The notes under the pieces were generated by a model, which was given only the letters and a program-made list of their open reading frames with translations, did not search any database and had not been told where the DNA came from. From the NCBI RefSeq assembly GCF_011761355.1, contig NZ_JAASRW010000002.1, positions 124,001 to 188,000 of the forward strand: DNA of 64,000 nt, given 5' to 3'. Position 1 is the stretch's first letter, and the number at the start of each line of letters is the position of its first letter. A program made the translations under genes and the position numbers. Below, in pieces: positions 25,427 through 34,532 of the stretch. The DNA is from Paenibacillus lupini. Its GTDB lineage: Bacteria; Bacillota; Bacilli; Paenibacillales; Paenibacillaceae.

Positions 25427-25838
25427 AGCCTATGTTAAAAGGTTGGCATACTAACTTATACTAACTTTAACTTAAATAATAGGAAAATGCAGGATAAAAA
25501 CTGTATTGACGTCTCAAAAAGTATGTGTTAATTTTAACATAGTATAATAAGATTGGAAGGGGGAGATAAGCCGTTCCTATTGAATCGCATCCCTTAGTGG
25601 CCATGCTCCTTTCTATACTTAAATCATGTGGGTTTGCTTGTCATCACTTAAATATCGTGTAGGAGGCATCTTATACTGGCTCAAAATTGAATACGCTTCC
25701 AACCTAGGTAGTTTCCTAACTTTTCCAACTAAAGTATCGCATTAGGGGTGAATTTCATCTGTATGGCTTAAAATTGCAGTCGAAAAGTGGTTAGTTGGTA
25801 TACTAATTTGAAAAAAAGGATTTTGAAGGGGTGTTTTT
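25427..25838 (+). promoter_or_regulatory. Long leader and control region of the 25839 operon
   Basis: Contains TTGGCATACTAAC (25443-25455), followed directly by TTATACTAAC. It also holds a palindrome TGTTAA-TT-TTAACA (25526-25539) before TATAAT (25543-25548), and purine-rich GGAAGGGGGAG (25555-25565) at the predicted transcript start. Further on are an orphan AGGAGG (near 25661-25666) and a second TTGGTATACTAAT (25795-25807) just before the first gene. This gives a leader of about 280 bases without a recognised riboswitch or gene. Confidence 0.5.
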
Positions 25839-26753
25839 TTGGAGACAACCAATAGAAGCTTATGGTCGAGGATCATGAGACATCGATATCTTTACTTAAT
25901 GGTTTTGCCAGGTTTTCTAACGGTCTTAATCTTTAGCTACTTTCCAATGTACGGCATTCTAATTGCGTTTAAAGATTATAGTGCGGCTAAAGGAATAATG
26001 GATAGCCCATGGGTTGGATTTAAATACTTTAACACTTTCTTTCACGATCCGATGGCGTTCAGGGTGCTCAAGAACACTTTATTGTTAGGGGTATTTACAT
26101 TGTTCTGGTCCTTCCCTGCTCCAATCATTCTAGCTTTACTATTTAACGAACTGCGAAACAAGAGGTTTAAAAAAGTTGTACAAACCGTTTCGTATTTTCC
26201 ACATTTTATTTCGGTTGTTATCGTTGCCGGCATGATTAAGGAGTTTACAGCGAGAGACGGACTTTTTAATGATATCATTTCATTTTTTGGCGGATCGCCA
26301 ATCATGTTTCTGCTCGAACCAGATTATTTCAGAACCATCTTCATTTCATCGGGTATATGGCAAGGGATTGGTTTCGGTACGATCATCTACCTGGCTGCAT
26401 TAAGCGGTATCGATCCTACTCTTTATGATGTAGCGGAAGTGGATGGCGCCAATCGGTGGAAGAAAATTGTACATATCACATGGCCGTCATTACGATCTAC
26501 AACCGTCATCCTGCTTATCTTCGCTGTTGGCGGAGTACTCGGGACAGACTTCCAAAAAATTATATTACTCTATTCGCCTGAAACGTACAGCGTGGCGGAT
26601 GTCATAGGCTCCTATGTATACCGACAAGGGATATTGGGAGCGCAATATGAGTACACGACGGCTATTGGCTTGTTCATGTCCGTTATATCCTTCATTGTTC
26701 TGTATCTGACCAACTGGATTAGCCGTAAGGTTTCAGATACAAGTTTGTTCTAG
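25839..26753 (+). CDS. Oligosaccharide ABC permease, LplB type
   Basis: Membrane subunit of the LplB/YtcP-class importer found in Paenibacillus for complex oligosaccharides. The 304 residues include an N-terminal YLYLMVLPGFLTVLIFSYFPMYG segment characteristic of LplB, six hydrophobic stretches and the EAA loop DVAEVDGANRWKKIVHITWP. The start is TTG at 25839, seven bases after GAAGGGG. The second permease follows after 13 bp. No ATPase is encoded nearby. Confidence 0.92.
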   Translation: METTNRSLWSRIMRHRYLYLMVLPGFLTVLIFSYFPMYGILIAFKDYSAAKGIMDSPWVGFKYFNTFFHDPMAFRVLKNTLLLGVFTLFWSFPAPIILALLFNELRNKRFKKVVQTVSYFPHFISVVIVAGMIKEFTARDGLFNDIISFFGGSPIMFLLEPDYFRTIFISSGIWQGIGFGTIIYLAALSGIDPTLYDVAEVDGANRWKKIVHITWPSLRSTTVILLIFAVGGVLGTDFQKIILLYSPETYSVADVIGSYVYRQGILGAQYEYTTAIGLFMSVISFIVLYLTNWISRKVSDTSLF

Positions 26754-26766
26754 GAGATGAGAAGCA

Positions 26767-27663
26767 ATGAAAAAGATGAGCTTTGGTTCCAGAGCGTTTG
26801 ACACGGTTAACATTCTTATTATGCTGATGATTCTGGTCGCAGTGCTGTATCCGATCCTGAATATTATAGCGACGTCTGTGAGTAGTTCCCGATTCATCTC
26901 TTCAGGCAGTGTGACCGTCTGGCCTAAAGGCTTCAATATTGAAGCTTATACAACGGTATTCAAAGACCCCTTTATATTTAAGGGCTATATCAACTCCATT
27001 TTGTATGCTGTAGGCTCAACGGGTCTCATGCTGCTGTTTACATCCTTGTTTGCTTATCCGCTTACGGTTCAAGGGTTTGTCGGGAAAAAGTTTCTGACGA
27101 TCTTTCTCATGATTACGATGTTCTTTGGCGGAGGCTTGATTCCTACCTATTTGCTTATGAGAAGCATGCATTTACTAGATACGGTGTGGGTCATGATTCT
27201 TCCAGGTGCCATTGGAGCTTATAACGTCTTTCTATTTCGAACCTTCTTCATGAATATTCCATCCGAGCTTAAAGAATCGGCTTTAATGGATGGTGCCAAT
27301 GATCTTGTTGTCCTGTTCCGAATCATTCTGCCTTTATCCAAAGCACTGCTTGCTACGTTTGCTTTATTTGGACTTGTAGGAAGCTGGAACAGCTGGTTTG
27401 AGGCTTTAGTTTATCTTCAGGATCAGGATAAATATCCACTGCAGATGGTATTAAGAAACTATTTGTTCACCATGGATACCAATGCTATTGCAGGAAGGGT
27501 TGGCGCTGGCAACGTTGCGATTAATCAGGCGGGTGATTCTCTTGATCCGCAGGCTGTACGAATGAGTGTCATCATTATCACGATGTTCCCTATTATGTGT
27601 ATTTACCCGTTCTTCCAGAAGCATTTCACAAAAGGGGTACTGGTTGGCTCGATTAAGGGTTAG
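26767..27663 (+). CDS. Oligosaccharide ABC permease, YtcP/LplC type
   Basis: Partner permease of 298 residues. The N-terminus SFGSRAFDTVNILIMLMILV, the EAA loop ESALMDGANDLVVLFRIILP and the C-terminal FFQKHFTKGVLVGSIKG are typical of YtcP. ATG follows GGAGATGAG. It sits between the LplB-type permease and, after a 115-bp gap holding an orphan Shine-Dalgarno, the binding lipoprotein. Confidence 0.92.
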   Translation: MKKMSFGSRAFDTVNILIMLMILVAVLYPILNIIATSVSSSRFISSGSVTVWPKGFNIEAYTTVFKDPFIFKGYINSILYAVGSTGLMLLFTSLFAYPLTVQGFVGKKFLTIFLMITMFFGGGLIPTYLLMRSMHLLDTVWVMILPGAIGAYNVFLFRTFFMNIPSELKESALMDGANDLVVLFRIILPLSKALLATFALFGLVGSWNSWFEALVYLQDQDKYPLQMVLRNYLFTMDTNAIAGRVGAGNVAINQAGDSLDPQAVRMSVIIITMFPIMCIYPFFQKHFTKGVLVGSIKG

Positions 27664-27700
27664 GGGAATGGCAGGCGCTGTAGTAATTGGAATTCTACTT

Positions 27701-27730
27701 GGGAGGTGATGGCACCGCGTTGTATCTAGT
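27701..27730 (+). other. Orphan Shine-Dalgarno with minimal open frame
   Basis: GGGAGGTG (27701-27708) runs into ATG GCA CCG CGT TGT ATC TAG (27709-27729), a six-codon frame ahead of the binding-protein gene (start 27779). It may be a ribosome-parking, mRNA-stabilising site rather than a gene. Confidence 0.4.
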
Positions 27731-27778
27731 AAGCCTCATTTCATGCTGTAAACCAATAATTATACAGGAGGGGTTTGT

Positions 27779-29419
27779 ATGAAAAGAAAGACCACGTCTT
27801 TGCTTTTAGCTTCCATGTTGGCTCTCACAGTAGCAGGCTGTACCAATAATACAAATAATACTAACGCACCAGATACTAGTTCGAATACAGGTGCGACAGA
27901 TAGCAAGCCTTTGAGCTTTTCGGTAGCGCTGCCATCTAATGGTGTAGATAACGAGAACAGCATGATGGGTAAAGAATGGCAGAAGGAAATGGAAGCGTAC
28001 ATGGGCAGGAAGGTTAATATCGACTTCAACTATATTCCTTCCTCCGAATACGATGAAAAGCTGAAATTAATGATTGCTAGTAATGATCTGCCGGACTTCT
28101 TCGTCACACCACTATTCTACGATACGACTGAAATGGCAGAGCAAGGCCAGATCCTGGAGCTAAGCCAGTACAAGGATCTTATGCCGAATTATATGAACTA
28201 TTTGAGCAAGGTAAAGAATGGTCTGACGCGTGTAACGAATGCTGAAGGTAAAATGTATACCTTTAAAGAAACTTCAACGCCAAGGTACCCAGCTGATAAA
28301 GGTATGCTGATTCAAAATACATCCTCGTACCGTTATGATCTTTTCCAGCAAAATAATATTAAAATTCCTGAAACATGGGATGACGTTTACCAGGCCGCTA
28401 AGAAACTGAAAGAGCTGTACCCGGATAAATATCCGATTGCTACTAGATGGAACAGCTTACGTTCCTTATTCGCTGCGGATCATGTAAAGGATGATATTTA
28501 TTGGAATGGCAGTAAATATGTTTATGGTGTCCTTGAGGACGGATATAGAGATGCTCTGCAATTTGCCAACAAGCTTTATGCGGAGAAGCTTCTGGATCCG
28601 GAGTATACCATCGATACAGACGATACGCTGAAGCGGAAAGCATTGAATGGCGATAACTTTATTTGGCTGGCCCAATGGTTTACGACTCCAGCGGAATATA
28701 CGAGAACAGTAAATGACGGAAAAGTATTCGCGGTAACTCTCTACCCGGATAATCCGGATTACGGCAAATCATGGCAGGAAGTTGCAAACGGCAATACACC
28801 TGATCTAGGCTGGGCTCAGTTCTGTATCAATGCTAAAACAAAAGTTCCCGAAGATCTGATTAAGCTTATTGACTATCAATACTCGGATAAGATCATCAAC
28901 CTCGTTACTTGGGGGCTTGAAGGAACGACGTATACAGTTGGAGCTGACGGTGTTCAAACCTTTAATGATGAATTTAAAACTGCACCAGATCCATGGTTAG
29001 TCGGCGATAAGTACGGGATCCGCGCAAGTAAAAACTATAACCCTGGTCTGCAAATGGTTAACGATTCCAGAGCATTCGTAGACTTCGCAGCGAAGGATTA
29101 CACCTACTTCAATGGCAAATATGAAGAGGTTCCTATTGAGAAATCGCCTTATCTGACAAGCCTGCCAATGCCTAATAATGATTATGTTCCTTCGTCGTAC
29201 AGCGAGCCTAGCATTCAATTCACGCAGGACGAAAGCCAGAAGATTTCCGAAATTATGAACCCGGTTAAAACCTTTGTAACGGAAGAGCAGGCTAAATTTG
29301 TGTCGGGCAAATCCAGCTTTGAGGACTGGTCCAAATTTACGGATAAGTTGAAGAAAATGGGCGATATCGATAAAGTACTGCAGATCTACAACGATGCCGC
29401 AGCGCGTGCAACGAAGTAA
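27779..29419 (+). CDS. Extracellular oligosaccharide-binding lipoprotein (LipO/LplA type)
   Basis: Binding protein of the LplB/YtcP importer, 546 residues, larger than MalE-like proteins as expected for oligosaccharide-binding LplA/LipO. The lipobox is LTVAGC with Cys21, then an Asn/Thr-rich linker, then two lobes with the family block ETSTPRYPADKGMLIQ and RYDLFQQNNIKIPETWDDVYQAAKKL. ATG 27779 follows GGAGGGG. It is downstream of both permeases and 35 bp before an isomerase-like gene. Ligand unknown. Confidence 0.92.
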   Translation: MKRKTTSLLLASMLALTVAGCTNNTNNTNAPDTSSNTGATDSKPLSFSVALPSNGVDNENSMMGKEWQKEMEAYMGRKVNIDFNYIPSSEYDEKLKLMIASNDLPDFFVTPLFYDTTEMAEQGQILELSQYKDLMPNYMNYLSKVKNGLTRVTNAEGKMYTFKETSTPRYPADKGMLIQNTSSYRYDLFQQNNIKIPETWDDVYQAAKKLKELYPDKYPIATRWNSLRSLFAADHVKDDIYWNGSKYVYGVLEDGYRDALQFANKLYAEKLLDPEYTIDTDDTLKRKALNGDNFIWLAQWFTTPAEYTRTVNDGKVFAVTLYPDNPDYGKSWQEVANGNTPDLGWAQFCINAKTKVPEDLIKLIDYQYSDKIINLVTWGLEGTTYTVGADGVQTFNDEFKTAPDPWLVGDKYGIRASKNYNPGLQMVNDSRAFVDFAAKDYTYFNGKYEEVPIEKSPYLTSLPMPNNDYVPSSYSEPSIQFTQDESQKISEIMNPVKTFVTEEQAKFVSGKSSFEDWSKFTDKLKKMGDIDKVLQIYNDAAARATK

Positions 29420-29454
29420 TTCATACAGCTTCTTACAGATGGGAGTGAGAGATT

Positions 29455-30219
29455 ATGGCCAAACCAATTATTGGACTTCAACTATATACTTTGCGTGATT
29501 TAACCGAAAAAGACTTCCTTGGAACTATTCGGAAAGCTGCGCAGTTAGGCTATAAAGCGGTTGAGTTTGCGGGATTTTACGATACACCTGCCAAGGATGT
29601 CAGAGCGCTGCTCAATGAGCTTGATTTGCTGGCGCCATCTGCTCATATCGGGATTAATTACGGAGATGCAGATGTACGATCCGCAGAGCTTGACCGCCAG
29701 ATCGAATATGCTCAGGAAATTGGCTTGCAGTATATCGTTGCGCCATCGGCACCTCTGCCTAATCAGCCAACCATGGATGATGTGAAGAAGCTGGCTGCTA
29801 TTTTCGAAGAAGTGGGAAGAAAAGTGTCAGAGGCAGGGCTGCAATTTGGCTATCATAACCATGATTTTGAATTTAAATTGGTTAACAACAAACCAGTCAT
29901 GGATCATTTCCTTGAGCTCGTTCCAGCGCAATATCTTGTTGCTGAATTTGATTTAGGCTGGATTCATACGGCAGGATATACGCCTGTGGATTATGTGAAG
30001 CAATACAGCGGGCGTGTACCACTTGTGCATTTTAAGGATTTTGTGGAAGGTCATAGAGATACCGAGGTAGGTAAAGGCGCTGTTGATCTTAAAAGTGTCC
30101 TGCCAATTGCAGAGGCATCGGGTATTAAGTACATCTTTGTCGAACAGGAAACATTCTCCTCATCATCACTGGAGAGTGCAGCGATCAGCCTAGCGTTTTT
30201 TCATAAGAACGGCTTTTAA
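29455..30219 (+). CDS. Sugar phosphate isomerase/epimerase (xylose isomerase-like TIM barrel)
   Basis: Cytoplasmic 254-residue TIM barrel of the AP-endonuclease-2/IolE family. Metal-site acids and histidines are visible at AVEFAGFY, SAHIGI, GYHNHDFEF, VAEFDLGW, VHFKDF and FVEQETF. Members interconvert keto-sugars or inosose derivatives. Co-transcription with the upstream importer suggests it acts on the product of the transported sugar, possibly with a Gfo/Idh-type dehydrogenase such as the one at 22322. A long hairpin follows. Confidence 0.88.
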   Translation: MAKPIIGLQLYTLRDLTEKDFLGTIRKAAQLGYKAVEFAGFYDTPAKDVRALLNELDLLAPSAHIGINYGDADVRSAELDRQIEYAQEIGLQYIVAPSAPLPNQPTMDDVKKLAAIFEEVGRKVSEAGLQFGYHNHDFEFKLVNNKPVMDHFLELVPAQYLVAEFDLGWIHTAGYTPVDYVKQYSGRVPLVHFKDFVEGHRDTEVGKGAVDLKSVLPIAEASGIKYIFVEQETFSSSSLESAAISLAFFHKNGF

Positions 30220-30241
30220 TCTGCAAGAGCAGTAGAAGTAG

Positions 30242-30293
30242 TTCACGAAAATGAGGAGCAGTTTGCCGACAGCATGCTGCTCTTTTTCGTGAA
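30242..30293 (+). terminator. Terminator-like long hairpin
   Basis: TTCACGAAAA and GAGCAG pair with CTGCTC and TTTTCGTGAA. The T-run lies inside the 3' arm. It ends the importer operon. Confidence 0.65.
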
Positions 30294-30315
30294 AGAGGTT
30301 GGTTTATAACAGTAA

Positions 30316-30354
30316 TGTAAGCGCTTTATTTATTTGGAATGCTTAAGGAGGTGA
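30316..30354 (+). promoter_or_regulatory. cre-like site and orphan Shine-Dalgarno upstream of secreted-protein operon
   Basis: TGTAAGCGCTTTAT (30316-30329) fits 12 of 14 cre positions. It is followed by AAGGAGGTGA (30345-30354), a near-perfect anti-16S complement that fronts only tiny frames (the best is 15 codons, 30367-30414). The true ribosome site of the next gene is GGAGG about ten bases before 30463. Confidence 0.5.
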
Positions 30355-30462
30355 TGCGATGAGCTGATGTTAATGATTAACAGAAACATGAGGAGGTTTA
30401 TTCTGACATCATAGATGATGAGTTGCGATAGGGACATTATATGAAGCGGAGGATTATAACGT

Positions 30463-32457
30463 ATGCAATTGAAGTTTCGGAGAACATCCGGGATTGTAGC
30501 CTCAATCCTGCTGAGCTTGGCTGTATTCCCGGGGACGATGGCTGCAGACACAGCTGCGCCTGTACCCGTGTCTAGCCAGGCCTATAACGAGCAGCTGCCT
30601 TTCAGTATTCAAGTTGTCGATTCGGAGACCGGACGAGGCATTCCAGCTGTGGAGCTGAGAACAACGAACAACATGATTTACTATACGGATAGTGCAGGAT
30701 ATGTAGCATTCAAAGAAGTTGGGCTGATGAATGATACGGTATTTTTCCATCTGTCTAGTGACGGCTATAAGGTGCCTCAGGATATGTTCGGATATTATGG
30801 GCAAGCCGTTGAGGTAACGCCTGGAGGAAGTATTAAGCTGACGATGGAGCGGGTGAATATCGCCGAGCGGCTGTATCGATTGACCGGTCAGGGTATTTAC
30901 CGGGACAGCATATTGCTTGGCAAAACACCACCGATTGAGGAACCACTCCTGAACGGGAAGGTTATGGGTCAGGATTCCGTTCAAACGATCAAATACAAGG
31001 GCAAGCTGTATTGGTTCTGGGGAGACACGGATCGTGTAGCTTATCCGCTTGGGAATTTCCGTGTTACAGGGGCTACCTCGAAGCTGCCGGGGCAAGGCGG
31101 ACTCGATCCAGATGTAGGTGTTGATTTAGATTACTTCACACAAGAGGACGGCTTCGTTAAAAGTCTTGTCCCATCGCTGTCTGATGGAGCTAATATCGCG
31201 TGGGTATTTGGTTTAATGACAGCTAAGGATGCAAGCGGAAAAGAGCGGCTGCTTGCTGGTTACAGCACGCATAATCCGGATCTGTCTGCCTTCGGCATTC
31301 TCCAGTTCAACGATCAGACGGAGCAGTTCGAGCAGCTTGTCCAGTTCCCTGACAAGAACGACTGGCGTCATCCGGGTGGTCAAGCGAGCTACTATAAAGA
31401 GAATGGCAAAGGGTATTGGGTATTCACTGAGCACCGGATGCCAAATCTGCGTGTGCCTGCGACTTACGATGCGATTAAGGACTATACGAAATATGAGTCT
31501 TTCACGGCGCTCAAACCGGGGACGACTTATGACGGTGCGAATACACAGCTTGAACGGGACGCCGCGGGTAAGCTTGTATGGGGCTGGAAAAAGAATACTC
31601 CACCGCTGAAGCAGGATCAGGAGAAGGAGCTCATCAGCCTGGGATTAATTAAGGCAAGCGATACACGTTATTACCAGCTGAATGATGTGGACACTGGCGC
31701 TGACGTAACATTAGCAGGCAGCTCCGTTGAATGGAATGATTACCGCCAGAAGTATGTCATGTTTGGACAGCAAATGGGCGGAAGTACATCAGGACTTGGT
31801 GAAATGTGGTTCGCGGAGGCACCTGCGCCGCAGGGGCCGTGGACAACGGCTAAAAAAATCATTACACATGACAACTACACCTTCTATAACCCGGCTCATG
31901 ATGAGTTTTTCGACAAGGCCGGCGGCAGATACATTTACCTGGAAGCTACTTACACGAATACATTTACGGATAGTGAACCAACGCCGCGCTATAACTACAA
32001 TCAGATGATGTATAAGCTCGATCTTGCCAATCCCAAGCTTGGGCTTACGCCGGTAGTGAGTGATTTGGCAAAAAGCAAAGCCATTACCTCTTCTTCGTAT
32101 GAGAAGGATCATCAGGCCAATCTCGCTATTGACGGTAATTCTGCGACACAGTGGACTTCTGACTCCAAAAAAAATCCGCAATGGCTGAAGGTTGATCTTG
32201 GTGCTCCAAGTCTTATTCAACGAGTGGTGTTGAAATGGGGGACTGCGTACGGCAAAGCGTACCAGATTCAAGCTTCAAACGATGGAGTGAAATGGACCGA
32301 TCTGTACAGCACGAAGAAAAGTGATGGTGGTGTTGAAGAAATAAAGCTGAAGGACACAAAGGCAAGATATATACGGCTATACGGAACATCAAGCGGTAGC
32401 TCTCATGGCTATTCTGTGCGGGATTTCGAAGTGTACGGAACGCCGCAGAATACCTAA
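30463..32457 (+). CDS. Secreted beta-propeller protein with C-terminal CBM32, unknown activity
   Basis: Exported 664-residue protein: signal peptide (1-28, ending near TMAADT), a transthyretin-like sandwich (about 45-135, QVVDSETGRGIPAVEL), then a beta-propeller of about 370 residues (140-515). The propeller has YWFWGDTDR, SDGANIAWVFGLM, YSTHNPDL and PRYNYNQMMYKLDL, resembling DUF4185-type propellers. An F5/8-type C (CBM32) sugar-binding domain closes it (about 525-662, AIDGNSATQWTSDS to YSVRDFEVYG). No known glycosidase family is evident, but conserved acids in the propeller could be catalytic. First of three such tandem genes. Confidence 0.8.
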   Translation: MQLKFRRTSGIVASILLSLAVFPGTMAADTAAPVPVSSQAYNEQLPFSIQVVDSETGRGIPAVELRTTNNMIYYTDSAGYVAFKEVGLMNDTVFFHLSSDGYKVPQDMFGYYGQAVEVTPGGSIKLTMERVNIAERLYRLTGQGIYRDSILLGKTPPIEEPLLNGKVMGQDSVQTIKYKGKLYWFWGDTDRVAYPLGNFRVTGATSKLPGQGGLDPDVGVDLDYFTQEDGFVKSLVPSLSDGANIAWVFGLMTAKDASGKERLLAGYSTHNPDLSAFGILQFNDQTEQFEQLVQFPDKNDWRHPGGQASYYKENGKGYWVFTEHRMPNLRVPATYDAIKDYTKYESFTALKPGTTYDGANTQLERDAAGKLVWGWKKNTPPLKQDQEKELISLGLIKASDTRYYQLNDVDTGADVTLAGSSVEWNDYRQKYVMFGQQMGGSTSGLGEMWFAEAPAPQGPWTTAKKIITHDNYTFYNPAHDEFFDKAGGRYIYLEATYTNTFTDSEPTPRYNYNQMMYKLDLANPKLGLTPVVSDLAKSKAITSSSYEKDHQANLAIDGNSATQWTSDSKKNPQWLKVDLGAPSLIQRVVLKWGTAYGKAYQIQASNDGVKWTDLYSTKKSDGGVEEIKLKDTKARYIRLYGTSSGSSHGYSVRDFEVYGTPQNT

Positions 32458-32484
32458 TAAATCTTGATTGGAGGAGAAAAATAC

Positions 32485-34527
32485 ATGGGATTTCATTTTC
32501 ACAAAGCATCTAGACTAATGGCGGGAGTTATGCTGGCAGTGGCCATATTCCCTGGCACTATCGCATCTGCAGGCGCATCGGACGGTAATCCTGCAGGAAA
32601 GCCAGCGCAAAGTCAGGTTTATACTCAACAGCTCTTCAAAATTCACGTAGTAGACGCCGAGACGGGCAGAGGTATTCCAGCCGTGGAGCTGAAGACAACC
32701 AATAACATCCGTTTCTACACGGATAGTGCCGGTAATGTTGCTTTTGACGAGCCTGGGCTTATGAATGAAACCGTCTTTTTCCATCTGTCCAGCAGCGGGT
32801 ATGAAGTACCAACGGACATGTTCGGCTATCGTGGTCAAGCGGTCAATGTAACACCTGGCGGGAACGTGACGATTCAGATGAATCGGATTAATATCGCTGA
32901 ACGGCTGTATCGGGTAACCGGACAAGGGATTTACAGGGACAGTGTTATGCTTGGTGAGACAACTCCAATCGAAGAGCCGCTTCTTAACGGGAAGGTCATG
33001 GGTCAGGATTCGGTTCAGACGATCAAATACAAGGATAAGCTGTACTGGTTCTGGGGCGATACGGATCGGCCTTCCTATCCACTAGGAAATTTCCGTGTGA
33101 CAGGTGCCACCTCGAAGCTCCCTAGCCAAGGTCTGGATCTCGATGTTGGTGTAGATCTCGACTATATTACACGTGAGGACGGCTTTGTGAAAAGTCTCGT
33201 TCCGCCTCTATCCGATGGAGCGAACATCGCTTGGGTTTTTGGACTAATGACGGTAAAGGACGATAGCGGTGAAGAACGGTTGCTGGCTGCTTACAGCACA
33301 CATGATCCTAACCCTCATTCGTTTGGCATTCTGATCTTTAATGATGAGAAGCAAGAGTTCGAGCAGCTGGTCCAATTCCCAGGTGTCAGCGACTGGCGTT
33401 ACGCGGGAATGGGCGGGCAAGGAACGTATTATGAGGATGGCGGCAAAGGGTATTATATATTCACTCAGCACGAGTATCCAAATATTCGGGTAGAGGCGAA
33501 GATGGATGCCATTGTAGAATACACCCAATACGAGTATTTTACCCCGCTTGCGCCAGGGACGACTTATGCCGGGGTAAACACACAGCTTGAGCGTGATGCT
33601 GATGGCAAGCTGGTATGGGGCTGGAAGAAAAACACGCAGATGCTTACGCAGGAACAGGAGAAAGAGCTAATTGGACTTGGTGTCCTCCATGCAGATGATG
33701 AGCGTTATTTCCAACTGAAAGACGTGGATTCAGGAGATGACGTTCAAATCGCTCAAAGCTCCGTCGAATGGAATGAATACCGCCACAGCTATGTGATGAT
33801 TGGACAGGAGAAATTCGGCAAGACCTCATTGCTCGGCGAACTCTGGTTTGCGGAAGCACCTGCTCCCAACGGACCATGGAAGGTCGCGAAAAAAATAATT
33901 ACCCACAACGAGTACTCGTTCTATAATCCTTCCCAGCATGAATACTTCATCAAGGACGATGGCCGTTACCTCTATTTCGAGGCAACCTTCACCAATACGT
34001 TTACGGACGCTCCGGCTATGCCGCGTTACAACTATAATCAGATGATGTATAAGCTTGACCTTGCTAACCCGGTGCTGAACTTGACACCGCCAACAGGTCC
34101 GGAACTTATTGAACTAGCTAAAGGAAAAGCAATTACTTCTTCTTCCTCGGAGAGTGCACACCAAGCTGTTGATGGCAATGATGGAAACAGCCAAACACGC
34201 TGGGCATCTGACTCCTCCGATCCGCAGTGGATTCAGGTTGATCTCGGCGCTCCTAGCCTCATCAGTCGTGTCAGACTGGAATGGGAGGCGGCTTATGGCA
34301 AGGGCTATCAAATTCAAGTGTCGAATGACGGGCAGAATTGGACCGATGTCTATAGCACGACTTCCGGAGATGGAGGTACTGATATCGTCAACTTCGATGA
34401 AACTGAAGCTAGATATGTAAGGATGTACGGTACATCCAGAGGTACGATGTACGGCTATTCGTTATGGGAGTTTAAAGTGTTTGGGCAGGCAGAAGATCAA
34501 GAAGCTCCTGAACGGGTGGTGGAGTAA
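32485..34527 (+). CDS. Secreted beta-propeller protein with CBM32, tandem paralogue
   Basis: 680-residue paralogue of the gene before it with the same plan: signal peptide (about 1-30, IFPGTIASAGA), transthyretin-like domain, propeller and CBM32 (HQAVDGNDGNSQTRWASDS to YGYSLWEFKVFG). Long stretches agree almost exactly, such as NGKVMGQDSVQTIKYK and LYWFWGDTDR, which shows a tandem duplication. The start is ATG 32485 behind GGAGGAG; an in-frame TTG at 32464 precedes that site and is unlikely. It starts 27 bp after the stop of the first copy. Probably a cell-surface or secreted glycan-acting enzyme. Confidence 0.8.
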   Translation: MGFHFHKASRLMAGVMLAVAIFPGTIASAGASDGNPAGKPAQSQVYTQQLFKIHVVDAETGRGIPAVELKTTNNIRFYTDSAGNVAFDEPGLMNETVFFHLSSSGYEVPTDMFGYRGQAVNVTPGGNVTIQMNRINIAERLYRVTGQGIYRDSVMLGETTPIEEPLLNGKVMGQDSVQTIKYKDKLYWFWGDTDRPSYPLGNFRVTGATSKLPSQGLDLDVGVDLDYITREDGFVKSLVPPLSDGANIAWVFGLMTVKDDSGEERLLAAYSTHDPNPHSFGILIFNDEKQEFEQLVQFPGVSDWRYAGMGGQGTYYEDGGKGYYIFTQHEYPNIRVEAKMDAIVEYTQYEYFTPLAPGTTYAGVNTQLERDADGKLVWGWKKNTQMLTQEQEKELIGLGVLHADDERYFQLKDVDSGDDVQIAQSSVEWNEYRHSYVMIGQEKFGKTSLLGELWFAEAPAPNGPWKVAKKIITHNEYSFYNPSQHEYFIKDDGRYLYFEATFTNTFTDAPAMPRYNYNQMMYKLDLANPVLNLTPPTGPELIELAKGKAITSSSSESAHQAVDGNDGNSQTRWASDSSDPQWIQVDLGAPSLISRVRLEWEAAYGKGYQIQVSNDGQNWTDVYSTTSGDGGTDIVNFDETEARYVRMYGTSRGTMYGYSLWEFKVFGQAEDQEAPERVVE

Positions 34528-34532
34528 ATCGG

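Noticed and set aside
30502..31095. 197-codon minus-strand frame within the first propeller gene
   Set aside because: Shadow of the coding strand; no ribosome site or recognisable domain.
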